Shown here: positions 1 through 9,785 of the stretch, one piece after another
Layout of the letters: each line of letters opens with the position of its first letter
How positions within the stretch are numbered: position 1 is the stretch's first letter
Assembly (NCBI GenBank): GCA_016800925.1
Contig: JABCPU010000283.1
Span: forward strand, 1 to 64,000
From: Suillus spraguei
Lineage: Eukaryota; Basidiomycota; Agaricomycetes; Boletales; Suillaceae
Length of the DNA stretch: 64,000 bases
Direction of reading: 5' to 3'
The notes under the pieces: generated by a model
Databases searched by the model: none
Told to the model about the DNA's origin: nothing
The model's input: only the letters and a program-made list of their open reading frames with translations
Made by a program: the position numbers and the translations under genes

Positions 1-16
1 CTGTAGTACGCGGCAT

Positions 17-301
17 TCATTCTTCTGGTTTGGGATCTTTAGGAATAGAAGGGATGATGACAGATTTCAGAAGTGGCGAATGTTGCCACTTCTTGGAGTG
101 ACAATGAAAGATTGGAGATAGCCCATTCCTTTTTCGATCGATATCTATACCAATTTCAATTTCATCTGATTTCTGTGTTCGTGGAAGGGCTAGTGTTTCA
201 GCAGCCCAATCTATACTTGGGTTCATTGCGCATAACCATGGAATCCCCAGAAGGATTTGATCTCTTCTTCCTAGTTTAGTAATATTGAATTTTCCATACA
301 T
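17..301 (-). pseudogene. Ty3/gypsy aspartic protease-region fragment
   Basis: An open stretch of about 94 codons without its own gene context. It contains the pattern ILLGIPWLCAMNPSIDW, the conserved protease-to-RT linker of Ty3/gypsy polyproteins (family form: a hydrophobic strand, then 'LG.PWL...NP.IDW'). The upstream catalytic Asp and the downstream RT are both absent, so this is a short relic. It lies next to a copia fragment in the same orientation, so two retroelement classes are juxtaposed at the window edge. The family call is fairly sure; the boundaries are not. Confidence 0.65.
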
Positions 302-356
302 GGTTCATTCATCGATTTTGACCACTAGAAGACAGTAGTGTGTGATTGGTCCTCCT

Positions 357-557
357 TTAATAAGAGTTCCATCTGCCATAGTAACTCGAAATGGTGTTTT
401 GAGTTTTCGAGTCTTCAGAGTGGAAGAATATTTGAATGTCTTTCTTCCATTGCTTGTACTGCTCGAGTATGTCACTCTTCCACTTCAGGAAATAGATCCA
501 AGGGAATCTGGAATAATCATCAACAATGACCATCCCTATATCTGCTTCTATAACCAA
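357..557 (-). pseudogene. Ty1/copia integrase core fragment
   Basis: About 66 codons containing VDDYSRFPWIYFLKWKSD, which matches the start of the copia integrase catalytic core ('VDDYSRF.WVY.LK.KSE', with the first catalytic Asp inside DDYS). The rest of the integrase, the RT and the gag are missing on this strand. The copia RNase H remnant from 931 onward is on the opposite strand, so the two copia pieces are not one simple element. Confidence 0.65.
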
Positions 558-563
558 ACTCCC

Positions 564-930
564 TGATGATGATGAAGAGATCTTCTATGATGCTATCAGA
601 TAAGATAAGATAAGATAGTGTCACGTGATCAGAGAACCTTCTAGAATATGATGTCATAACTATGTCACAACTATCACATTGTATGATTCTCACTTCTATT
701 TTATGATTGGCTAGTAGTTTCAGACTCAGTTTATATCTCAGTTTCAATATATGTATATAGTTAGCTAGTTTCATTGAAGTGTTTCTTTAGTTCAAACCTC
801 TTGTATCTACACTGTAGCAATCCAAGATGTCCTTGCTCCTCTCTCTCCTTGTGATAACCTTTGTTTGAGTCCTAGTCTCTGCCCTTGCATTAATTCATTT
901 GTGGGTTGTGACAATACTCCACTGCAATAA
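564..930. other. Non-coding stretch, possible solo LTR
   Basis: No coding signal. The stretch starts TGATGATGATGAAGAG and reaches GTGGGTTGTGACA near 913, so it could be an LTR with TG...CA ends lying between the copia integrase fragment and the RNase H fragment. I see no convincing target-site duplication. It includes a short (GATAA)n run near 600-615. Confidence 0.3.
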
Positions 931-1692
931 TCAGGCAGCCATCATCCTTACCAAAGATGCACAATTCCGCACGTCCACAAAGCACATCCAGCGCAAGTAC
1001 CATTCTATGCATGATGATCTAGTGGCAAAAGGTGATGCAATCATATGTTACATCCCAACAGACTGTTAGATTCTGCATCCGATAGCCCCTATCTGGAAGA
1101 AGATAGAGATATCCAGAAGTATTTCCAGTCATGTGACCTGTCATCCAGATTAGGTTACTCCTCTTAAATCACTGGACTCCCTGTCAAGTAGCAGAGCAGA
1201 CTAATACTCATCTATAGAAATGATAGCATAGTGTACAGCTACTTACTCCAGACTCTGTCATATTATTTGAGATGATGATGGAGATACTCCATACATATTT
1301 AGTATAAGAACAACATGTAAACTATAAGTTAAAGGGTTGAAATAAGAAATCTATTCTGTACTGAAGTTACTCTACTCCTATAAACCAGATTTCCAATCCT
1401 TTCTGGTTCCTAATTTAGTCCACTCTTCCAGAACCCCTATTTCCGGAATACCTCCAGAAAATATCTCCAGAACCTTCTCCTGAAACCCTTTGGATTCCCT
1501 TTGGAAACTTCATTGGAAACTCATCCAGAAGCCCTCTGGATTCTTTTCCCCCTATACTCCGGCAATAACTTAATCACAGATGACATGGTGGCAGACATCC
1601 TCACAAAATCACTAATTCATGACAAGCATTGGAAATTCACCAAGGCCATGGGTCTGCGACTTCGCTCAAGTGGGAGTGACAAAACCAGATGA
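931..1692 (+). pseudogene. Ty1/copia RNase H C-terminus, split by a solo LTR
   Basis: Two in-register pieces of a copia polyprotein C-terminus. The left part (about 931-1063) reads NNQAAIILTKDAQFRTSTKH, the RNase H region ('DN.AAI.L.K...F..R.KHI'). The right part (about 1577-1692) reads DDMVADILTKSLIHDKHW, the classic copia end ('..D..TK.L....F'). Between them lies a 513-bp insertion described separately; removing it rejoins the frame at the sequence IPTDDMVAD. The protein then runs into a palindrome at 1675. RT and integrase are absent upstream, so the copy is dead. Confidence 0.75.
1064..1576. mobile_element. Solo LTR (513 bp) inserted in copia RNase H
   Basis: Begins TGTTAGATTCTGC and ends AACTTAATCA, so it has LTR-type TG...CA ends. 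It is flanked by 5-bp direct repeats, cagac (1059-1063) and cagat (1577-1581), which differ at one base. The host copia frame resumes exactly across the insertion. No internal coding domain is present, so this is best read as a solo LTR left by LTR-LTR recombination. Interior repeats of 'ctccagaa' and 'tctggatt' are visible. Confidence 0.75.
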
Positions 1693-1878
1693 GTTTGCAC
1701 CTTTGGTGAAGTGTGTACCTCACTGCACCTTTCTTGCGCCTTTTGCACTTTTCGTGTTTTGACCACGCTTCATGGCATTTTGTTGTGTTTCATCGCAACA
1801 AAATGTGATGAAGCACGGTCAAAACGCGAAAAGCGCAAAAGGCACAAGAAAGGTGCAAACTCATCTGGTTTTGTCACT
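1675..1878. repeat. Palindrome at the 3' end of the copia remnant
   Basis: The left end AGTGACAAAACCAGATGAGT is the exact reverse complement of the right end, and pairing continues inward (ttgcgccttttgcactttt against aaaagcgcaaaaggcacaa) to a very short loop near 1790. The left arm has about 28 extra bases around 1704-1732 that look like a partial duplication of its own 'gcaccttt' motif. The palindrome starts inside the last copia codons, so it is a terminal fold-back or an end inversion rather than a random hairpin. Confidence 0.8.
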
Positions 1879-2243
1879 GTCAACCTTTTTGCAAACAGCT
1901 GTAATGATTTTCGGTCCATTTTATATGTGAGAGTGATGTTAATGATCCGGTTATGAGACTTAGAAAATAGAGTAGAAAATTAGATATTAATTGGACTGAA
2001 TTCTAAAGTAAATATCTGTACAGTTTTATATACTACGAATCACTAATACTATGTTACCGGTCCTCTAACAGACTTGTATCTATTCCGTGCCATGCTTACA
2101 AATCTTGTCTGTTTCAGGCTATTCCCGGTAAATCGGTGTTCCCTACATTACTCATCGTTTATCATATTAGTAAGCTTTCACCTCTTGTGCTCGTACTATG
2201 ACCATACTCCTATTACTCCAACAAATGCGCCAGTACACATACT
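1879..2243. other. Intergenic, no gene seen
   Basis: AT-rich sequence between the copia palindrome and the TIR element that begins near 2244. I see no domain, RNA gene or clear repeat. It may hold the missing copia 3' LTR, but I cannot delimit one. Confidence 0.4.
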
Positions 2244-2404
2244 TACAGCTATTTTCAAAAACATTGTCAGTATGGTGATTTGAGAGAATAAGGAAATTAA
2301 CAAGGAGAAAAGCCACCACAACCGCACCTAGCTCAAGCCACTCAACGCACCGTGACTTTGACTTATCATTATCATATCTCACGACGTCTCCAGCCATGCC
2401 GTCT

Positions 2405-2900
2405 ATCTTTGATGATGACTTAGTCCATCTTTACTTGCCTCTGTCCGTCTTTACTTGCCTTCGTCCATTTGTACTTGCCTTCTTCTGTCTGGACTTGCCT
2501 TCATCCGTCTGGACTTGCCTCTGTCTGTCTGGCCTTGTCTTTGTCCGTTTGGACTGTCGTGATGATAGGCGAGCGAATGGGGAGAAAAGGGTCTATAAAA
2601 ACAAGGTACGCTATTGCTTTTGTCAGTTAACGCTGATGTACGAGAATCTACAGAATTACATCTCAGTCTCTCTCAAAGAACTGAGACGTTTCTACGCTAC
2701 GGCGCTGGACTTTATAGTAAGCGAAAAAGGAATGAAATTTTAGACATAACTCGTTGATATATATTGCAGGGCTTGGCCAGCGTCAGCGCACTGCATCCCA
2801 TTGGCTTCTTTAGGCTTGCGCTCGAACCACGTTCCTCTGTCTGGACTTGCCTCTGTCTGTCTGGCCTCGCCCTTGTCCATCTGGAATCGCCTTGAATCAC
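2405..2900 (+). repeat. Degenerate tandem repeat, about 20-bp unit
   Basis: Units close to TCCGTCTGGACTTGCCTCTG repeat from about 2416 to 2560 and again from about 2835 to 2900, separated by unrelated sequence. The open frames across it are repeat artefacts rich in L, C, V and F. It sits inside the deleted transposon and probably accounts for much of its length. Confidence 0.7.
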
Positions 2901-3074
2901 TCATTTGGCCTCATCTGTGTTCATTCATGCTCATTCATTTGTGCTTGTTCAGACTCGTTTATTGTTCGTTCATTTGCCAGTCTCAGTCTGACCTTGCTCG
3001 CGACTCCCACTCATGCGGATCCCTACATTTAATAAGAGCTTACAAGTACAGTAAACATAATGCGGAGAAACAAT

Positions 3075-3471
3075 TCTGAAAGTAGCCTGCATGCATGATG
3101 TATCCTATGGCATCTGAGTCGGTAATGATGTCCATCGCGATGTACATATTGTAGATGATGGCATCAATCTCATCCATAAAACAATCTTGATGACGACGTA
3201 TGAAAGCCTTTGTCTTTTAAAGGGCCTCTTCAATGGGTTTATGAGGTGCAGTAGGTAGCTCACATCCTTGAAATGGAGGCTCCGTGGTCGGCCAGGGAGG
3301 CTAGTATTGTGCCGCACAACATCTCCTGTCTTTTGCCAAAACCTCATAATATGCCAAAAGGTACACTCTGAAGCCAACACAGGCCACAATCTGTTCAACA
3401 GTAAGGAAGTTGTGTTCGAAAAGATTTACAGCCGCAAGCTTGAGGTCATGACTGATTTTACGGTAAGGCAT
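3075..3471 (-). pseudogene. DDE transposase remnant (HTH plus C-terminal tail)
   Basis: Reading from the ATG at 3471, the N-terminus (MPYRKISHDLKLAAVNLFE) and the following LTVEQIVACVGF form a winged-helix/HTH typical of fungal DDE transposases. The frame then shifts to give GDVVRHNTSLPGRPRSLHFKD, the usual linker. It then jumps to DCFMDEIDAIIYNMYIA and ends near GYIMHAG, the usual C-terminal tail of the same family. The whole catalytic DDE core is missing. Several frame changes are needed, so the remnant is not functional. The family assignment rests on recalled motif patterns. Confidence 0.65.
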
Positions 3472-3559
3472 GGTGGTATTTGGTGAGGTGTGTTTCTTTT
3501 TTTTAAATTTCCTTATTCTCTCAAATCACTGTACTGACAACGATTTGCAAATAGCTGTA

Positions 3560-4739
3560 AATGCTACTAGTTTCAGTCCTTAGTAGAGGGTGTTTTATTC
3601 TTTAGTCTCAACTTGAACCATTCCGCGATCACTTCAAACCAAATGTATGCGAATTTCATCTACACAATAATCAGCATAAATTAATTCTGTTACAGTGAGC
3701 TATGAATCATATTTACGAACCTTTCACATATAATTCAGTGACATCTGATTGTTAAGGTCCGACAAGGATTATTTTGGTCCGAACATTTGAACCATGTTCA
3801 ACATTTTCGATCTACTACTTTTTATACTAATGTCTGAACCAAATATCCTTGTCCTAGGTATGTTTTTCACGCTGATCTATTTTATCTATCATTTTCTTAC
3901 ACTTGTTTACCTTGGAACACTACAACAAATTTCAATCATCACTCAACAGTGGGACTTTTAGGAGTTGAGGTGTCTGCTAATGAGTTGTCCAATTATTACG
4001 GTGCATCACCAATCCACTATCATCTATTAAATACTAATGTCTAATCCTGTCCTGATACCCTCCATGCACCCAACTCAGCACATCCTTTCCAATGTACATC
4101 AACACACTTTAGCTTACCTGGGCCTCGCTACACCACCCGCACCATTCTACTTATTATTGCTCATTTGTAGCTATACCCTGGGTCCATTCTGTTGACACCC
4201 ACAGGAAATCCGGTACCCGCACTACAGGAACAGGTCCGACTGCCCAAACTCACGGGTTTACCCGTGCAGTTTCCTACTTCCATAGCCTTTCATTTTCTAC
4301 TGCCACTCCGCTGCTATCTGCAGCCGCCTCTGCAGCCACACGCCATAGATGCGTGTACAACCTGATGGGCCCATTTTTCGCATTTTTGTGTATGTTATTT
4401 CCCTTTGTTACTTGATCACTACTACCTGGAATACATTATATTTGACTTTGACTAGCAACATTGTGTGATTGAGTGCCCTAAATGTAAATTTGCCCATTCC
4501 AAACCTGCGTGAAAATCTCGGTTGGACTTATTTGGGATATGTTGTCGGTTAAGCTGGTTCAAATGAGATCCGATTTGAATAAGGAAGAGGCATAATGTGG
4601 ACAGAGATTTATCAGACCAATTAAATCTCAGTAGGCGTCTTAGTTGGCGAGCACCGAAAAAGAAAAATCATTGACTGACAGTACTATGTATGGATAGCCT
4701 AGGTAGTTCTATTTACTAGCTTTTGATAATCTCATCTGC
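3560..4739. other. Intergenic, no gene seen
   Basis: About 1.2 kb of low-information sequence. I found no conserved protein motif on either strand and no array. A short GC-richer stretch near 4195-4350 ('acccgcactacagg', 'ctgcagccgcctctgcagcc') stands out in composition but gave no product. Confidence 0.4.
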
Positions 4740-5202
4740 CTCTCCTCCAGGTTCCTTAGACGTATTTCCTCTTTCTCCTTGTCATTTCTTGTGGGAGGTT
4801 CTACAATCACCACCTCATCCTCATCCTCCTCCTGATTCGTGGCCCTCTCCTTTCTTGCGTGCGCTATTTTGGTGATGGGTCCCCCCGTAATCTCAAAAGC
4901 CTCTCCTGCAGGTTCCTCAAATGTATTCCTTCTTTCTCCACCTCATCTCTGGCAGGAGGTTCTATGATCACCACCTCTTCTTCCTCTTCTTCCTCCTTCT
5001 CCTCCTCATTTATGGACCCCTCCCTTCCTGCGCGCGCCCTTTTGGTGGTGGGTTCTATAACCTCCGCTTCATCATCTTCTCTGACTCTCTTATTTCCTGG
5101 CTTGAAGTTCCCCAGAAGCCAAGGCTTTCGCCATGGTGTCATTCTTCCTACAGTTATTTTTCGCCTTGCGCCATCGGTTGGCTTTTGGTTGGATTGTGAC
5201 AT
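4740..5202 (-). CDS. Hypothetical acidic, Arg/Lys-rich protein with a tandem repeat
   Basis: From the ATG at 5202 a 112-codon frame encodes a basic N-terminus, an NLS-like TTKRARAGR, a Glu run, then VVIIEPPAR and LRNLQERLLRLR. The DNA just downstream (4740-4860) repeats the second half of the protein in a different frame: it gives KIAHARKERATN, an acidic stretch, VVIVEPPTR and LRNLEERQMRL. So a unit of about 110 bp has been duplicated in tandem and a frameshift now cuts the second copy off. No known domain is recognised. It could be a small nuclear or gag-like protein fragment, or a gene remnant. The tandem homology supports past coding. Confidence 0.4.
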
Positions 5203-5229
5203 TAGTATTCTGTTAAGAGGCGATTAGAA

Positions 5230-6367
5230 CTAGGACGATAGTTATATAAGATTTTGGTAGGATGGTGGGAGACAATGGGAGAAAGAGAATATGAAAACAT
5301 CTGCATGCTGAGTATTTTGTAGTGAACGTGACGCTGTGGTCCATCATGTAATCGTGGGTCACGACATTGTGATTACACTATTGAATTGTGGAGCGGTCTG
5401 CTTGTTGAATTGAGACTCACTTGCCATAGGGAAATTTTATTCATATTCATTTATTAAAAACAACATTGATGAGCTCTGTAGAGCTTCGGCGGGATACTCA
5501 AATCGGATAGTGCCCCGCTGAGTAGCACACTTAGCTAAAACAGTGTTTCAATTTAATATATATTAGATCATGTAGCATATCCCACCATTTACATATGAAC
5601 TTTGTCGTCCACAATATACCTTCCTTGATCTGATTATGAATCTAACAATAAGGCATATCCGTGCCAACAAATTCAGCAATTTTGTCTATACATATTCCTC
5701 ATTTGTCCATGAATCTGGGGCTAAAACTAATTTCGGACCTTTTTGATCATGAATTTTGAGATATATCATATTCCATATTAAGAATTTATCCAATTTGAAA
5801 GGAATTTGTCACAGACTCTTATTTCGCTGTGTCCCAAGTGTGACACCTACCTTATGTACTTCTGTGACTTCCATGACATAGTCATGAATTTCCATGACCT
5901 CGATTCAAAACACATATCGTTAGTCAGGCCAACCTCAAATTCAACTTGGACCAAACTGAACTCTTTTCATGTTATTGTAGTGCACATTGCACATATGGAG
6001 ATTTGAGGTTCACGCTATAATTTACTTTGTTGAATCCTGCTGGCGACATTGACATTTCACAACTCGATACAGCATAAAACGACGACGAAAAACTTCTCCT
6101 AAGTCGGCGCACTGACTGGCATGAACCATTTTTTTGTATCCTTGTTTATTGTCCGCTGGGGCGTGGCCCTATGTTAGACAGTACATATGGTAATTCACTC
6201 TATGCTACATTTATGATTTATTGTGGGTCTTGGGAAAAACTGAAATCCTGGTCCAGGCTGGTGCGAGGATGATACTGCCGTCTTAAAGCAAGTTTGGCAG
6301 CATAAACCATGTCGTGAGTTTTGATCCTGCATCCCTAGTTTTATTGATTGTTGAGTAAGCATACATA
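5230..6367. other. Intergenic, no gene seen
   Basis: About 1.1 kb with no supported gene. A small piece at 5850-5900 (gacttccatgacatagtcatgaatttccatgac) resembles the 'catgacatccatgacgtagtcactgaatttc' segment of repeat S near 25840 and 29765, so it may be a decayed copy of that family. Confidence 0.35.
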
Positions 6368-6727
6368 CAGTGGCTCAAAAAACTGTCCGCATGTTTTGAC
6401 ATTTTTCACTATCTATGATATTGTGTGAGAATGAACAAATTCCTCAAGGACATACTTATACCACATTGTAGTATGGCTTCAGGGCTTTTATTTGAGCCCT
6501 ACACCGTGGGAATCGGCGGAGATATGGTGGAGATATAAGGCTTATAAAATGATGACTCATGTGGACAGTTTTTTGAGTGTATATTAAAACTATATAAATC
6601 ATTATTTATGACACCATAAAAATCATGCCACTATTATATAAATTATAAAGTGGTGTCATTATGTTATTTTGTGACTATATCTAACTATATAAACCAGAAT
6701 ATCTCATGTATCATAGTCATAATCACC

Positions 6728-7085
6728 ATGAAAGCCATCTCCTCTGCTCAAAGAGATAATATCCTCTCTCTGTCTTATGCTGGCCTCTCTGCTCACCAAA
6801 TTTCCTCTAGAACTGGAGTATGCAAGTCCACTGTGGCCAAGTTCATCAAAGAAAGCCACCCAGACAAGGAAAACTCTTGTGGAGGACGTCCATCCAAGCT
6901 TACCTCTACTGACAAAAGGGCTATTATCCAACATATCACTACAGGAAAGGCTGATAATGCTGTCCAAGCCACCCATTATATCAATTCCACCATCACTACC
7001 CCTGTCTCTTGACAAACTGTGAGGAATGTTCTCAAGGCAGCTCATCTCAAGGCAGTAACAAAGAAGAAAAAGCCTCTTCTCTCCA
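6728..7085 (+). pseudogene. Tc1 transposase N-terminal HTH, left arm
   Basis: Encodes MKAISSAQRDNILSLSYAGL and a paired-type HTH with GVCKSTVAKFI and GGRPSKLT, the DNA-binding half of a Tc1 transposase. An in-frame TGA at about 7011 follows TTPVS. After it the frame continues QTVRNVLKAA, as in other Tc1 proteins, so the stop looks like CGA to TGA. The arm ends at PLLS where the palindrome turns, so no catalytic domain follows on this strand. Confidence 0.85.
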
Positions 7086-7612
7086 ACCTCTCTGTCTGTT
7101 AGGCCATCTCCCTTCTTTTTCCATACATACACCTTCCCATCTGACCCAATCCTATTGATTTTGGTCTCATCTGACCATATAACACGCTTCCAGTCCTCTA
7201 CAGTCCAGTGTTGATGAGCTAAGGCAAAGGCTAGTCTTCTCTGCCTATGTTTGATGGAGAGAAGAGGCTTTTTCTTCTTTGTTACTGCCTTGAGATGAGC
7301 TGCCTTGAGAACATTCCTCACAGTTTGTCAAGAGACAGGGGTAGTGATGGTGGAATTGATATAATGGGTGGCTTGGACAGCATTATCAGCCTTTCCTGTA
7401 GTGATATGTTGGATAATAGCCCTTTTGTCAGTAGAGGTAAGCTTGGATGGACGTCCTCCACAAGAGTTTTCCTTGTCTGGGTGGCTTTCTTTGATGAACT
7501 TGGCCACAGTGGACTTGCATACTCCAGTTCTAGAGGAAATTTGGTGAGCAGAGAGGCCAGCATAAGACAGAGAGAGGATATTATCTCTTTGAGCAGAGGA
7601 GATGGCTTTCAT
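7086..7612 (-). pseudogene. Tc1 transposase 5' half, right arm and loop
   Basis: The minus-strand copy runs further than the left arm: after the HTH and the same TGA it keeps one open frame through KKKKPLLSIKHRQ, WKRVIWSDETKINRIGSDGK (first catalytic Asp) and KKGDGLTDREV, then is cut at the palindrome junction. Unlike the two full-length copies it has the five-A run and therefore no frameshift after the stop. The second Asp and the Glu of the DDE triad are missing. Confidence 0.85.
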
Positions 7613-8035
7613 GGTGATTATGACTATGATACATGAGATATTCTGGTTTATATAGTTAGATATAGTCACAAAATAACATAATGACACCACTTTATAATTT
7701 ATATAATAGTGGCATGATTTTTATGGTGTCATAAATAATGATTTATATAGTTTTAATATACACTCAAAAAACTGTCCACATGAGTCATCATTTTATAAGC
7801 CTTATATCTCCACCATATCTCCGCCGATTCCCACGGTGTAGGGCTCAAATAAAAGCCCTGAAGCCATACTACAATGTGGTATAAGTATGTCCTTGAGGAA
7901 TTTGTTCATTCTCACACAATATCATAGATAGTGAAAAATGTCAAAACATGCGGACAGTTTTTTGAGCCACTGTAGTTCTTGCCAATGAAATACAAGAAAC
8001 AGCGTAGTTTTATTTCACACTTGAGACGGGTGATG

Positions 8036-9260
8036 TTGAAATTGTGTGCTATCTCAAAGACAACTATGACCAGAAATATTATGGGCTCAGGTGTGTATCT
8101 TACGCATGCCCAATCTGAGTAAAATAATTTATTGTGCCAGTGCTGTCAGTTTTCGCCAGATGCGAAATAGCTGGGGCTGGAAACGCACTAGAAAACAATG
8201 ACATACTCTTGAATCTATTGAACAGCATGTCAGGGAGATTCGGCAGCGATTCCACAACCAAGGTGCTGAGGCCATCAGGCGAGACTTGCGACAGCAGTTC
8301 AACTGTCATGCACCCCAGTTTGTCTGCTCTGTCTACTTGCTAATACTGTCTACTACTAAATCAGTGTTCAATAATTGAACTGATTGCGAAGCTTCTCAAG
8401 ATCACCGATCCAACTGCTGTGCAAGCTAGGTGCCATGGACGTCTCAAGTGGAGACGTTCTTGGTGTGATAGGGTTGATCATGTCTGGCCCCAAGATTAGC
8501 ATGATAAATGGCTTCGCTTTGAGTTGATGTTACCTTGACTGTTGTCGAAAACTTGGAGGTATGTCACCGGAGCTCTTGCATCTATCAGACATTGATCCTG
8601 TTGTTTTATTTTGGACCTTAGCTGTCCCTCTGATTACTCAGAGTGATCCAGGTTCCGAAAATTTTGCAGTATGGCTTTATGCTGAGCTTGACGCATGGGC
8701 TCGTCGTCGGAACCATAATGCCCCCCGCAAGGATAAGAACAAATTTCTTTCTCACGGCATTCCTGCTATCATACGTGCAAAACCTCGTGGATTTAATTTA
8801 CTTGACTTTAAGGTATGTTAGCTACAGCTGTTGCTCGATGGTGGTGCGCCTTACTCCTCTCAAGCTTCCAGTGCAAAGTGAGCTCTTTGATGAGGTCGAA
8901 GCAATATATGCTCCCCCTGATCATCCTGTCTTTGATCTGGTGCCACCTTCATTTGATCAACGTGCACAATATCTCTATGCCTCATTAGGCAAACCTCAAG
9001 TATCTTCGGATTCATTCTGGAACATGTATCAGATGTTACTGGCACAGTTCCAGGCAATTGAAGGTGATAATGACTTGACCGTCTTACTTTCACAGGGAGT
9101 TGTGGAACCTGAAGACGAGGATGTTCCTTTGCTTCCAAGCTTGCAGGATTTCCCTCAAAATGCTGGCTTAGTAGGACCTGCTGGGTTTCAATATATAGAA
9201 GGCATGGAAAATCCGCCAATGCAGGCACTGGAAGATGAAAATCAACCAGAGTATGTGTAG
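8036..9260 (+). pseudogene. Agaricomycete integrase-core-type protein, decayed
   Basis: Readable segments in order: RRDLRQQFNCHAPQ (about 8210-8325), LLKITDPTAVQARCHGRLKW (about 8390), VDHVWPQD then a TAG then HDKWLRF (about 8475), TQSDPGSENFAVWL (about 8640), and, after a clean 52-bp intron (8813-8864), LFDEVEAIYAPPDHPVFDLV and the C-terminus ending at 9260. The DKWLRFG and SDPGSEN blocks match the RNase H-fold integrase core of a fungal family commonly annotated as integrase core domain proteins. In-frame stops (TGA near 8200, TAG near 8497) and frame changes before 8560 show decay; the 3' exon pair is well preserved. The family name is from recalled patterns, not a search. Confidence 0.6.
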
Positions 9261-9479
9261 TTTACGGATTCTGAGTTGGATAGTAAAAAAATATTAGTGG
9301 AAACAAAATGGCAGATGGTATCGGATGAGACTGCACCTTTTGACTACCGATGCTCAAACCACTAAAACCATGCGGCAGTTGGAAGAAATTGCAATGCATG
9401 TTGCGCTGATGCTTCTCTGCAAAAGATGCAAATGCAGATGCCAAGTTTCCATCTGCAAACAAGTGTCCAGAAACATCCG

Positions 9480-9745
9480 GAGAGGTTATGTACATCACAG
9501 CCTTTAGTATATGCTCATCGGAAATTATATTTATCACAGAATATATGACTGATTTCATGGATGGTAAGTTTGCTGGGGAAAGTCAGTCTGATATCCGTCA
9601 AGGTCAGTCTAACATCAGTCTAATGTCAGTCAAAGTCAGTCATTTACTGTTTATGGAAAATAAAATAGGCTCCGGTCGAATACAGGCTTGTCCTCTTAAT
9701 TTCACTACCCATATCACTCACAGACTACACATCTCATACATTTGA
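9480..9745 (+). repeat. Dispersed module B, copy 1 (AGTCAAGGTCAGTC-rich)
   Basis: Homologous to 37310-37634: both contain a TTTATCACA(G/A)AATA start, GATGGTAAGT, a cluster of AGTCAGTCTRATGTCAGTCAA units, GTTTATG, AGGYTCC and CCNATATCAC. It lies 40 bp upstream of the JmjC gene, while the other copy lies about 280 bp downstream of gene X. Between 9262 and 9480 I see nothing. Confidence 0.7.
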
Positions 9746-9785
9746 ATAGCTGTATCTTGACTCAGTAATTCTGTGTTGACATACA

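Larger units (their letters stand above)
2244..3559 (-). mobile_element. Internally deleted DNA transposon with TIRs of about 55 bp
   Basis: The left end (2244-2298) and right end (3506-3559) are imperfect inverted repeats that share ACAGCTATTT, TTGTCAGTA and the long block GTGATTTGAGAGAATAAGG. Between them lie a degenerate satellite (2405-2900) and a transposase remnant on the minus strand that starts just inside the right TIR. I could not recognise a target-site duplication. The coding remnant has an N-terminal helix-turn-helix and a C-terminal piece but no catalytic core, so this is a non-autonomous deletion derivative of a DDE transposon, related by its remnant to Tc1/mariner-like fungal elements. 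Confidence 0.7.
6368..7972. mobile_element. Tc1-type element rearranged into a palindrome
   Basis: Starts CAGTGGCTCAAAAAACTG and ends with its reverse complement, flanked by TA on both sides (6366-6367, 7973-7974). The left arm (6368-7085) and right arm (7255-7972) are inverted copies of the same element half, 718 bp each, identical as far as I could compare. The 169-bp loop continues the normal element only in the right-arm direction, then jumps to the inverted arm at a one-base overlap. Both arms share a private base (CACCAA where the other two copies have CGCCAA) and a five-A run, so one arm was copied from the other. Total length (1605 bp) is close to that of the intact copies. Confidence 0.93.

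Noticed and set aside
2801..3079. Ser/Leu/Cys-rich ORFs between the TIRs at 2244 and 3559.
   Set aside because: They translate the 20-bp satellite and continue into non-coding sequence; no conserved domain.
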